This document shows, piece after piece, positions 44,040 through 54,601 of a stretch of DNA of 64,000 nucleotides. Source of the stretch: Limnanthes douglasii subsp. nivea. Its lineage: Eukaryota; Streptophyta; Magnoliopsida; Brassicales; Limnanthaceae. Each line of letters opens with the position of its first letter. The stretch's first letter is position 1. The notes beneath the pieces were generated by a model. The model worked only from the letters and a program-made list of their open reading frames with translations. It made no database searches and had not been told where the DNA came from. The stretch is from assembly GCA_036936605.1 (NCBI GenBank), contig JAUPFV010000002.1:251741305-251805304 (forward strand), read 5' to 3'. A program made the translations under genes and the position numbers.

Positions 44040-45837
44040 ATGGAAGCTGATCCAAACCGAGAGCTTGGTGAAGGAAGCGGCTTAGTTGCGGCGACGGATA
44101 TGAATGACTTACCAGAAGATTGCGTGGCCAAGGTAATATCCTTTACCACTCCTTGTGACGCTGGTAGAGTTTCATTGGTCTCTAAGCTTTTCAAATCCGC
44201 TGCCGATTCCGATCCTGTTTGGGAGACGTTTCTGCCGTCCGATTATCGCAGTCTTATTCCCTCTTCATTTCTTGATATGTCTAAGAAAGAGCTGTATCTC
44301 AGTCTCTGTGATCAACCGATTCTGATCGACGCTGACAAGAAGGTAAGTCATGTTTATTTAAAGTAAATTAATTATCATTTAAATCACTGCCTTTACTAGC
44401 TGTATGTGTTTATCGTGTACTTTGTCAATTGTCATGTGAACAGTGAATCGGGTGCTTAGTAATGATTCAAAGTTTGTGTTTTGAAGTGGTACATATTCAA
44501 CTCAATCTGTAATGGAGATTTTTACGTAGATTCCAGTTCTTAAGATGCTGATATCGAAACTCGTTATAATGGATTATAATTGTTCTTGAATGATATGTTG
44601 ATAAGATTATTACTTTGATTCGATTGATATCTCTCACTTTATTTGAGAGAATGTCTTGATCTGGGGTTGTGTTGACTATGGTTAAAAAGAATTATTTACA
44701 AGAGTCTTGATAATTTCTGAAAAGAACAAGTAATTAGGCATTATTTTGGAAGGGTATAGTGAAAATGACCTAATAATATGCGAAAAGATATCCCGCGAAT
44801 AAAAAGTTGTTCTATAGGATGTCACTGGAGAGTTTTGATAATCACTCAGAATGTGATTTTGTGTTCCTTGTGTTCTTTGTCAGTTTCCTTTTTAATTTTT
44901 ACCATCCTTAGTTTGATAACCCTGAGGGCTGAGGTAGAAACTCTTATCTTATAGTTAAGCAGTAAACCAGCCGAAAAATTAGTCCCAACACAAGTGTATT
45001 TGAATCTAAAAGTAGCTTTTTTTCCAGAAGTTGCTGTAAATTATCTTTTGTCGTTGTTAATTCATCTATGACTGGTTGATTTGGGGGAGAAAGAGTGATT
45101 GAGAACGGCAGCCCTCCGATTTCTGATTTTTAGAACTTGGTTTGGATTGATGGAATTATGAATTAATCTCTTTCAGTATTTTGTTTGTTTTGAAGTTTTT
45201 TATCCATCATTCTGATTGTTTTGGACTTGGAACAGAGTTTTTCACTTGAAAAAACGAGTGGAAAGAAGTGTTACATGCTAGCTCCAAGAGACTTGTATAT
45301 TTGTTGGGGCGAGACTCCTTGGTATTGGCAATGGGTTTCTCATCCTGAATCCAGGTGTGTTTTTTACACTCCTAAGTTTGGTCTTTAATTGTTTATTCAG
45401 GTATTTGATGTCGATATGCTCATGTAAACAGGTTTCCAGAGGTTGCAGAGCTTATGAACGTGTGCTGGCTGGAAATTTGCGGCACCATCAATACTCAAAT
45501 ATTATCCAAAGAAACCCTTTATACTGCTTACTTTGTGTTTAAATTAAGACCAGACTCCTATGGATTTGTTGACCTACCCGTAGAGGTCGCGATTGAGCGA
45601 ATTGGAGGTAGAAGCAGCAAGAGAACTGTCATCTTGAAGTCTGAAGTTAGGGAAGCTGGAGAAACCAGTTCAGAATTGAAAGTGAGAGGAGATGGGTGGA
45701 TGGAAGTAGAGTTGGGAGAAGTCTACATTGATGGGGATATGGAGGAGGAACTTAAACTAATTGTGCTGGAAATTGAATACGGTGACTGGAAGAAGGGCCT
45801 TGTTGTTGAAGGTTTTGAGATCAGACCCCAAGTGTAA
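44040..45837 (+). CDS. F-box protein PP2-B-like (gene B), three exons
   Basis: Predicted exons are 44040-44342, 45236-45354 and 45432-45837, with GT..AG introns and the same phases as gene A, giving 275 residues without stops. The F-box lies at residues about 20-65 (DLPEDCVAKVISF, VSLVSKLFKSAADSD). The PP2 lectin-like domain follows from about residue 102 (KCYMLAPRDLYICWGE, WYWQWVSHPESR, WLEICGTI, DSYGFVDLPVEVAIERIGG, GDGWMEVELGEVYIDGDM, GFEIRPQV). The protein presumably acts as substrate receptor of an SCF ubiquitin ligase; its ligand is unknown. It is very close to gene A and ends two residues earlier. Its exons 2-3 are the source of the identical exons at 51688-52289. Intron 1 has a small deletion and a 7-base duplication relative to the other copies. 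Confidence 0.92.
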
Positions 45838-46479
45838 GCAATGGGTTTTAGCATTTTATTAGTGTCTCAAGCTCTTACAGAGAAGAAGAATTTCCATCCT
45901 AAAGTCCGCCTATAAATTTAAGTTTGCTTTATATCGTATAATTTTCAAACAGTCAAAATGAATCAGATTTCATAATGTATTCCAAAACAGCTATCCAAAT
46001 TTATAAATCAGAACATTTTGCTCTATGATCTATTCAAGTGGTACAAAAAAAATCGGAATGAGTTCGAATCCAATGGATAGTTGTACAGCACATAGATTGC
46101 ATGTTTCTTTATGACATATCTCTATTCACATTAGAAGAAGGTTATGCATATGGGAAAGCAACGAGCAAAAATCTTCTATGGAAAAAAATTCAATTCATGA
46201 ATAAATTTGGTAAACTAATTTTGTTAAAATGTAATTTGTTCGTGCGACAAAACAGTTAAGTCATGAACTAATGAAAATTTTATAAATATAATCATCTCTA
46301 GTAGTGTATAAATATTGTTATATATTGATAAAAAGATTATGAATATAATCTTTTCTCGTTTTGTGTATAAAAATTATCATATGATATGGTAGACATGTTT
46401 ATATAAATGCTAGTACGATTAAAAAGTGAGTTTAAGTTTAATTTACAAAACGTTAATCTAAAATGGTAAACAATATAAA

Positions 46480-46620
46480 GTTTCGAGGGTAGCCGAGTTT
46501 GTTGAGTTAAGCATGTTTGTGACCAAAGGTAGAGTTCAAATCTATCACCTTGTAGCGGTTCCGGTTATTTTCAAAAGAGAAAAAATCAGGTTAAAAAAAA
46601 TATAAAATTGTTAGTCCAAA
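46480..46620 (+). repeat. tRNA-derived SINE-like sequence (unit 1)
   Basis: TAGCCGAGT at 46490 fits a polymerase III A box, and GTTCAAATC at 46534-46542 fits a B box; they start 44 bases apart, as in a tRNA. An A-rich stretch follows. Copies lie near 52942-53060 in unit 2 and 59475-59600 in unit 3, inherited with the unit. Confidence 0.5.
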
Positions 46621-46648
46621 CTATGTACATTAAATAATATCTTAGTTT

Positions 46649-46671
46649 TATATATATATATATATATATAT
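46649..46671. repeat. (TA)11 microsatellite, unit 1
   Basis: Short allele of a TA run that is about 52 bases in unit 2 and shorter in unit 3. Confidence 0.95.
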
Positions 46672-48068
46672 CATTTTTTATAAACGATTATGTTAGATTT
46701 AGCTATATCAAATTTCTTCGGATAAAGATCGATTTTTAGTATATAAAACCCAATATTTAAAATTTTCAAAGTGTAAATTGAAAACCAAATAAATAAAAAA
46801 AAGTCTTATATACTTATCAAATAATATATTCTGTCGGTTTTAGTAAAATTATAAAATAATTGGAATTTGTAATATTATGTTAGCTAAATATGAATTAGTT
46901 ATTAGCTTTTGGTAAAGCTATTGTCGGATCGGATTACATTTATTTTTTTGTAATTACTAATGATTTTCTATAGACCTGCTACTTTATTCCCGTTACTTTA
47001 TTCGTAAGATCACAAGCTCTATGTTAAATGCCACGTTTTATTGTATATGTCCTTATGTATTTTTTAATATAATAAAGTTAAAACAATTTTTGGTATCATT
47101 TCTAATTTTTTTTCCAGAAAAAATCCGCAGGCTTTGCTTAATGTGTGTACACAGAATAAATTATGTGTCTAACGCAATAGCCTGCAAACCAATACCGGAA
47201 GATAAACCACAAAGGTGTTTGGATATTTAATTATTATTGAGACAAATTATACTAAGCTATATAAATATTATAACTCAAATATGTTTGCTATGGTATAGTT
47301 TATTATTATATATTTATATATTAATACTGATTAATTTTTGTTTGGATATTAATTGTTATAAATTAAAATTAAAATTATATATATTAAATCTAAAATATAA
47401 ATTGGACAATAATCGGTATCATTTATCCGGTTTAAACATCGGTTCGTTAATGGTTCGATAATATTATTGGATAGGTTTCAGATGGATTTTACTAGACCTG
47501 TCCCGAACGGATTAATGGATTTCTAAACTCAATAATAGTTTTTTTTTTTCCGTCATGAAGTCATTTTAATGATCAAATAACTTCAAAAGTTGTGCTCCAA
47601 AATATAGTTTCATAATCGGCTAAAGTTGTGCCCATTAATCTGTCATCTTCTCATTCTCCTCTTATGGTCCCTAGTTTCCCTTCTTAGACTCTCAACAATT
47701 ATATCCCCAACTCATTCCACATCCCATGATTGATTAATTAATTAATTCCTAACATCATTGTCACTATAATTCACCTCAACCGGTTAGACCTATACAACAT
47801 AGAATTTTTAATACAATTACTAAATCTCTTTTACCATCTTATCATATGTATTTCCTTTAGGAATTGAATTAAAAACTGTATGGATAATGATTATAATTTT
47901 CCTATTAAAAATAATACGTGGGAGTTGATGTCCTATTATCTGATGTTAGTGTTATTATGTAAATTTTTAGTTATAAGAAGAATTATGATGGTTTTTCTTA
48001 GCGACATAAAGTAGACATGTAGATGATGGTGCATGTAAATGGATTTGTCATAAATTATGGAGATACTT

Positions 48069-48135
48069 TTAGCTCAGTGGTTAAATTGACAAGCACTCTT
48101 ATAGCTCAACTTTTCTTTCTCGAAATCATGCATAA
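48069..48135 (+). repeat. tRNA-like (SINE-like) sequence at the LINE 2 target homologue
   Basis: TAGCTCAGTGG at 48070-48080 is a good A box, and about 50 bases later CTCGAAATC resembles a B box (TTCGAAATC in segment A). No cloverleaf is apparent, so this is a SINE or tRNA-derived fragment and not a tRNA gene. Confidence 0.4.
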
Positions 48136-49290
48136 TCCATCAACTTGATGTGAAAAATACATTCTTACATGGTGGGCTCAAGGAAACTTTGTGTATGTAT
48201 TAGTCTATAAGCTACAAAGACTGTGATCATTCATCTTATATTTTTTATTATATAAGTTTATATAAGGGCACAATAAATCTCATCGAGTTTGGTACCAATG
48301 GTTTGGTGATTATTTAAATACTCTTTGGTTCTATCACAATGCATCAAGTCACTTTATTTTCATCTTCCACCAAGGTACAGTTATGGCTTCTATTCTTTGT
48401 GTATGATATTATTTTAACAACTGTATATGATATTCTATGTAAATCTATCATATCCCTTCTTGGCAATGAGTTTGCAATGAAATACTTGGGGTTGTTTAGT
48501 TACTTTTTGGGTATCATTGTCACTCGTCATGCAAATGGTTTATTTTTATCCTAACAAAAATAAATGGTTTATTTTTATCTTAACAAAAATAAATGGTTTA
48601 TATTTATCCTAACAAAGTGTTCAAAAATTGTTTGAATGGGCACAATGCAACTTTTGTTAACATTACACTCAAGCTTAACGCTCACTTTAATGCCCTTTAT
48701 AAAGACCATAGTCATTATCGGATTCTTGCATAAAATATCAACTACCTCACACTTATACGCTCAATATCATTTATATCATGAAACAAGTGTGTATATTTAT
48801 GCATAATTCATAAGAGGATCATATCTATGCACTCAAACATATTGTTCGTTATCTTCAAGACAATTTTAGTCATGGTTTATATGTATATCCCTCTAAGACT
48901 TCAAATATTTTATTATACTGATGCTTATTGGGGTGGGTGTCCGGATACCAGACGATCCACATCTAGATTTTATGTGTTTATTGGTGATAAATATGTATCT
49001 TGGTAAGCCAAACATAAACCGATGTGGTCTCGTTATAGTGCTAAAATCGAATATCAAGGGGTTTCAAATGTAGTTTATGAGTCACGTAGGTTATAAAATA
49101 TTCTTTTGAAGGTTCTTTGTTTTATTTAAAAAGTTAACTTGGTCGATTGTGTTAATATTAGCGTAATATATTTATCTGGTAATTTGATTCAAGATAAACG
49201 CATTAAACATATTAATATTCATTTGTTCGCGAATAAATTGTTGGATAACATTTTTCCCATGTTTCGACTGCGGATGAGTGTTACAAGATA
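48120..49290 (+). pseudogene. Copia reverse transcriptase/RNase H remnant (unit 1)
   Basis: 48339-48554 keeps FFVYDIILTT (from a YVDDI motif), LLGNEFAMKYLGLFSYFLGI and VTRHANGLFLS. Near 48900 is YYTDAYWGGCPDTRRST and KYVSW; near 49155 the RNase H end reads VNISVIYLSGN..IKHINIHLF. Stops and shifts are numerous. The lineage differs from the element at 1-6791. No LTRs are visible. Confidence 0.85.
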
Positions 49291-49299
49291 CTCATTGAT

Positions 49300-50010
49300 A
49301 ATCTTTACTATATAATTAGGTGAAGTTAATTATAGTTAGAAGTCAATTATATATTTATGTTAAAACATACTAATTAGACAAGATCTATGATAGTAAATGG
49401 TCAATACTAATAGGGTAAATTTTATATGAAAAGTTATTTGGTAATGTGACAAAAGGTAATTAATTTTTGCTAGTAAGTACAAAGATAATGGAGAAGCTTA
49501 AGTAAATGTTTAGTGAGAGAGTCTGGCATAATAAATTATTAACTACATTTGTCATAAATGCCTTAAAAACTAATTATATGCAGCTAATGGACTCAATGGG
49601 CCGAAATATGATTTAGATCGAGATTCGAACAAGATCCAAGCTTATATCAAAATATCAACCCCACAAATCTGAATTTATCTAAAATAAAGGAATAAATAAA
49701 TATGAGAATATATGGATAATGACTTTGTCCAATTTGTCCTTTAAATAATTCTTTGTTACTTTGGATAAATGTTTTTCCTTAAAACTCATTCTTAAATTTT
49801 TTTATAAGCTTTTCTTAACTATTGTGAAACGATTTTGGTTCGAAGAATGGAAAACAACCTTCTCACATATGAATTTAAAATAATGAAGCATAAAAATTTG
49901 AGCCAAGCTAGAAAAAACCCATATTTTTATAGATCTTACACGACTGGATCTTACACCTAATTGATAGATCTCTCACCATTTTTTGACAAATTTTCTCCTA
50001 ACAGAAAAAC
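49300..50010. other. Spacer upstream of the leader exon (unit 1)
   Basis: A/T-rich, no coding capacity. Unit 3 lacks about 300 bases of it (equivalent of 49592-49890). Confidence 0.6.
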
Positions 50011-50014
50011 TACG

Positions 50015-50150
50015 TATAAAAGGTTTTTATAGATATTTCACCATTTTCCCTCTTTTCCTCTCAAACTCTCACCAAACCTCTCAAGCACCAAACTTTCACC
50101 AAAAACTAAATGTAATTTTCTAAAGAATCTAAACCAACAAAAAGATTAAG
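50015..50150 (+). promoter_or_regulatory. Predicted promoter and non-coding leader exon (unit 1)
   Basis: TATAAAAGG at 50015-50023 is followed by a pyrimidine/CA-rich leader (CTCTCAAACTCTCACC) of the plant 5' UTR type. A strong splice donor AAG|GTAAGT lies at 50150/50151. The only ATG in the leader is immediately followed by TAA, a minimal upstream ORF. The same layout recurs at 56496-56631 and, with changes, near 63100-63250. Confidence 0.55.
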
Positions 50151-50454
50151 GTAAGTTGTACAAGCCTCTCACTCTATTTTATTCATGATTTTGTTGTATA
50201 TTAGGTGCTGAATAGTGGGTTTAAGTTACTGTTTTAAAATATGGATTTTGGTATAATTTAAGTCGTTGGTTTGATAGATTAATGTCGTAGAGTTATTTGT
50301 TATATGCATACCTGTCATTTTGGCTTAGATTTTGTTAAATATGGTGTAGTATTAATAGATATATGGTTTTGTTGCTTTGCATTTGTTCATCGTACGACGT
50401 ATGCGCCCAGTAAAGTGCTCGTCGTATATATTGTGAGACCAAGATGGGTCTGTA

Positions 50455-50545
50455 TCGCATGCGACACACATACATTACTGGGAACATGCGACACACATAC
50501 AATACTGAGCGCATGCGGCGGCTCTTATCCAAAGCGCATGCGATT
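50455..50545. repeat. GCATGCG palindrome cluster (unit 1)
   Basis: The 10-base palindrome TCGCATGCGA (50455-50464) is followed by ACATGCGACACACATAC, GCGCATGCGG and GCGCATGCGA within about 90 bases. It lies in the predicted intron and is repeated in units 2 and 3. Related GCGA/CATGCG text occurs in the MULE remnant intron (43230-43380). Confidence 0.75.
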
Positions 50546-50584
50546 ACATTTTAAAGGACTTGACATTGTTGTGTTTTTTTTTAG

Positions 50585-50901
50585 GATTGTTCGTACAAAA
50601 CAAAACTGTTAGGAATCCTCATTGCCATGATACAACGCCTTACACATCGGTGCCTATGGAGCTTGTCCGTACTGAGGAACTTTCACCGGGTATTCGTACG
50701 AAACGACGCATGTGTCGTGGTGGTCCGGAGGACGATACTAACCATGACGTTGGTTGGGATGCGGCGGGTAGCAGTGATGTAGCTTCGTCTTTGGATGACG
50801 CACTTGAGGTTGATACGAAGTTCACATCAATATTGCCCCACGTCCCGAGTCTCTATCCTGATTACGCCCTACATGAGGTGTTTAGTGAATACAATGAAGA
50901 T
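50585..50901 (+). CDS. Predicted exon of unknown gene, candidate N-terminus of chimeric PP2 gene (unit 1)
   Basis: Bounded by a polypyrimidine-AG acceptor (TTTTTTTTTAG before 50585) and donor GAT|GTAAGT after 50901. The frame from Met 50656 to 50901 gives 82 codons: MELVRTEELSPG, TKRRMCRGG, SSLDDALEVDTKF, LPHVPSLYPDYALHEVFSEY. I recognise no domain; it is acidic toward its C-terminus. An out-of-frame ATG lies at 50627. The exon ends in phase 0, and PP2 exon 2 at 51688 begins in phase 0. It could be a host gene exon, or part of a MULE-type gene given the shared GCATGCG intron motifs. Confidence 0.5.
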
Positions 50902-51011
50902 GTAAGTTTTTCTAATAAATAACTTTATTATATAATTCAAAATTACTTTTGTTAGACACGTTTTACACTTACGAGTTTGTGTGTTTGATGCATATTGCAT
51001 GAAATATTTAG

Positions 51012-51170
51012 TTTGCGATGTTTCGTGATTCACGACAGTCTCCATAAATGGGACTTCAAGAACCAAACTAGAGTGCGAGCAAAATTCATGGAGACTATAT
51101 TTGAACCTCTTGTCGACACTCTCTCAACTATGGTTAATTTTTTTTGTCTTAAGAAGAATGTAATTACGCA
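51012..51170 (+). other. Possible further exon and duplication boundary (unit 1 end)
   Basis: An AG acceptor-like site at 51011 and an open stretch (LHKWDFKNQT, METIFEPLVDTL) suggest another exon of the unknown gene, but it does not keep phase with the preceding donor. From about 51155 the sequence becomes homologous to PP2 intron 1, so the old truncation breakpoint lies here. Confidence 0.4.
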
Positions 51171-51687
51171 CAGTTTTGGAAGGGTATAGTCAATATGACC
51201 GAATAATATCCTAAAATATATAGCTAACTCAATTTATAGGCGTATCCAATAGTTTCACAATAAAAAATTGTCTATATGATGTCACTGGAAGTTTTGATAA
51301 TAGCTCAGAATGTGATTTTGTGTTCCTTGTGTTCTTTGTCAGTTTCCTTTTTATTTTTTACCATCCTTAGTTTGATAAGCCTGAGGTAGAAACTCTTATC
51401 TTATAGTTAAGCAGTAAACCAGCCGAAAAATTAGTCCCAACACAAGTGTATTTGAATCTAAAAGTAGCTTTTTTTCCAGAAGTTGCTGTAAATTATCTTT
51501 TGTCGTTGTTAATTCATCTATGACTGGTTGATTTGGGGGAGAAAGAGTGATTGAGAACGGCAGCCCTCCGATTTCTGATTTTTAGAACTTGGTTTGGATT
51601 GATGGAATTATGAATTAATCTCTTTCAGTATTTTGTTTGTTTTGAAGTTTTTTATCCATCATTCTGATTGTTTTGGACTTGGAACAG

Positions 51688-52289
51688 AGTTTTTCACTTG
51701 AAAAAACGAGTGGAAAGAAGTGTTACATGCTAGCTCCAAGAGACTTGTATATTTGTTGGGGCGAGACTCCTTGGTATTGGCAATGGGTTTCTCATCCTGA
51801 ATCCAGGTGTGTTTTTTACACTCCTAAGTTTGGTCTTTAATTGTTTATTCAGGTATTTGATGTCGATATGCTCATGTAAACAGGTTTCCAGAGGTTGCAG
51901 AGCTTATGAACGTGTGCTGGCTGGAAATTTGCGGCACCATCAATACTCAAATATTATCCAAAGAAACCCTTTATACTGCTTACTTTGTGTTTAAATTAAG
52001 ACCAGACTCCTATGGATTTGTTGACCTACCCGTAGAGGTCGCGATTGAGCGAATTGGAGGTAGAAGCAGCAAGAGAACTGTCATCTTGAAGTCTGAAGTT
52101 AGGGAAGCTGGAGAAACCAGTTCAGAATTGAAAGTGAGAGGAGATGGGTGGATGGAAGTAGAGTTGGGAGAAGTCTACATTGATGGGGATATGGAGGAGG
52201 AACTTAAACTAATTGTGCTGGAAATTGAATACGGTGACTGGAAGAAGGGCCTTGTTGTTGAAGGTTTTGAGATCAGACCCCAAGTGTAA
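51688..52289 (+). pseudogene. F-box-less PP2 copy C (exons 2 and 3 only)
   Basis: Exons 51688-51806 and 51884-52289 are identical in sequence to gene B exons 2-3 as far as I can see, with intact splice sites and frame. They encode the whole PP2 lectin-like domain (about 175 residues). Exon 1 with the F-box is absent: the homology upstream breaks off in intron 1 near 51155. It is a truncated pseudogene unless it is expressed with the upstream exon ending at 50901. Direct splicing 50901 to 51688 would be in frame and predicts 256 residues. The frame starting at Met 51906 alone would lack the first part of the domain. Confidence 0.8.
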
Positions 52290-53096
52290 GCAATGGGTTT
52301 TAGCATTTTATTAGTGTCTCAAGCTCTTACAGAGAAGAAGAATTTCCATCCTAAAGTCCGCCTATAAATTTAAGTTTGCTTTATATCGTATAATTTTCAA
52401 ACAGTCAAAATGAATCAGATTTCATAATGTATTCCAAAACAGCTATCCAAATTTATAAATCAGAACATTTTGCTCTATGATCTATTCAAGTGGTACAAAA
52501 AAAATCGGAATGAGTTCGAATCCAATGGATAGTTGTACAGCACATAGATTGCATGTTTCTTTATGACATATCTCTATTCACATTAGAAGAAGGTTATGCA
52601 TATGGGAAAGCAACGAGCAAAAATCTTCTATGGAAAAAAATTCAATTCATGAATAAATTTGGTAAACTAATTTTGTTAAAATGTAATTTGTTCGTGCGAC
52701 AAAACAGTTAAGTCATGAACTAATGAAAATTTTATAAATATAATCATCTCTAGTAGTGTATAAATATTGTTATATATTGATAAAAAGATTATGAATATAA
52801 TCTTTTCTCGTTTTGTGTATAAAAATTATCATATGATATGGTAGACTTGTTTATATAAATGCTAGTACGATTAAAAAGTGAGTTTAAGTTTAATTTACAA
52901 AACGTTAATCTAAAATGGTAAACAATATAAAGTTTCGAGGGTAGCCGAGTTTGTTGAGTTAAGCATGTTTGTGACCAAAGGTAGAGTTCAAATCTATCAC
53001 CTTGTAGCGGTTCCGGTTATTTTCAAAAAAGAAAAAATCAGGTTAAAAAAAATATAAAATTGTTAGTCCAAACTATGTACATTAAATAATATCTTA

Positions 53097-53100
<4 letters not shown>

Positions 53101-53152
<52 letters not shown>
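53101..53152. repeat. (TA)26 microsatellite, unit 2
   Basis: Expanded allele of the run at 46649-46671. Confidence 0.95.
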
Positions 53153-53155
<3 letters not shown>

Positions 53156-54601
53156 TTTTTTATAAACGATTATGTTAGATTTAGCTATATCAAATTTATT
53201 CGGATAAAGATCGATTTTTAGTATATAAAACCCAATATTTAAAATTTTCAAAGTGTAAATTGAAAACCAAATAAATAAAAAAAAGTCTTATATACTTATC
53301 AAATAATATATTCTGTCGGTTTTAGTAAAATTATAAAATAATTGGAATTTGTAATATTATGTTAGCTAAATATGAATTAGTTATTAGCTTTTGGTAAAGC
53401 TATTGTCGGATCGGATTACATTTAATTTTTTGTAATTACTAATGATTTTCTATAGACCTGCTACTTTATTCCCGTTACTTTATTCGTAAGATCACAAGCT
53501 CTATGTTAAATGCCACGTTTTATTGTATATGTCCTTATGTATTTTTTAATATAATAAAGTTAAAACAATTTTTGGTATCATTTCTAATTTTTTTTTCCAG
53601 AAAAAATCCGCAGGCTTTGCTTAATGTGTGTACACAGAATAAATTCTGTGTCTAACGCAATAGCCTGCAAACCAATACCGGAAGATAAACCACAAAGGTG
53701 TTTGGATATTTAATTATTATTGAGACAAATTATACTACGCTATATAAATATTATAACTCAAATATGTTTGCTATGGTATAGTTTATTATTATATATTTAT
53801 ATATTAATACTGATTAATTTTTGTTTGGATATTAATTGTTATAAATTAAAATTAAAATTATATATATTAAATCTAAAATATAAATTGGACAATAATCGGT
53901 ATCATTTATCCGGTTTAAACATCGGTTCGTTAATGGTTCGATAATATTATTGGATAGGTTTCAGATGGATTTTACTAGACCTGTCCCGAACGGATTAATG
54001 GATTTCTAAACTCAATAATAGTTTTTTTTTCCGTCATGAAGTCATTTTAATGATCAAATAACTTCAAAAGTTGTGCTCCAAAATATAGTTTCATAATCGG
54101 CTAAAGTTGTGCTCATTAATCTGTCATCTTCTCATTCTCCTCTTATGGTCCCTAGTTTCCCTTCTTAGACTCTCAACAATTATATCCCCAACTCATTCCA
54201 CATCCCATGATTGATTAATTAATTAATTCCTAACATCATTGTCACTATAATTCACCTCAACCGGTTAGACCTATACAACATAGAATTTTTAATACAATTA
54301 CTAAATCTCTTTTACCATCTTATCATATGTATTTCCTTTAGGAATTGAATTAAAAACTGTATGGATAATGATTATAATTTTCCTATTAAAAATAATACGT
54401 GGGAGTTGATGTCCTATTATCTGATGTTAGTGTTATTATGTAAATTTTTAGTTATAAGAAGAATTATGATGGTTTTTCTTAGCGACATAAAGTAGACATG
54501 TAGATGATGGTGCATGTAAATGGATTTGTCATAAATTATGGAGATACTTTTAGCTCAGTGGTTAAATTGACAAGCACTCTTATAGCTCAACTTTTCTTTC
54601 T

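Larger units (their letters stand above)
43765..49100 (+). repeat. Segmental duplication copy B (homologous to segment A)
   Basis: Parallels 9763-9819 joined to 15390-17806 and 22989-23694: upstream flank, F-box/PP2 gene, downstream spacer and copia remnant. It contains uninterrupted versions of both LINE target sites and so shows the pre-insertion arrangement. Confidence 0.85.
45002..51453 (+). repeat. Tandem array unit 1 (6452 bp)
   Basis: From intron 1 of gene B through exons 2-3, spacer, copia remnant, leader and unknown exon. It matches unit 2 with only about nine substitutions and a few length changes by eye. The phase of the unit boundary is set at the first gene-B-type marker after the crossover. 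Confidence 0.9.

Noticed and set aside
47237..47461. 74-codon hydrophobic frame repeated in all units
   Set aside because: Low-complexity A/T-rich sequence giving Ile/Leu/Tyr; conserved only because the whole unit is duplicated.
48070..48135. A tRNA gene suggested by TAGCTCAGTGG
   Set aside because: The B box is imperfect and acceptor and anticodon stems cannot be formed; a tRNA-derived fragment fits better.
50335..50532. Minus-strand frame of 65 codons, repeated at 56816 and extended at 63324
   Set aside because: Lies in the predicted intron over the GCATGCG motifs, with repeated CRM-type words that reflect the palindromes; no domain.
51012..51189. Second exon joining the unknown exon to PP2 exon 2
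   Set aside because: The acceptor at 51011 is out of phase with the donor at 50901 and gives an early stop; direct splicing to 51688 is simpler. Kept only as a possible exon of the original unknown gene.
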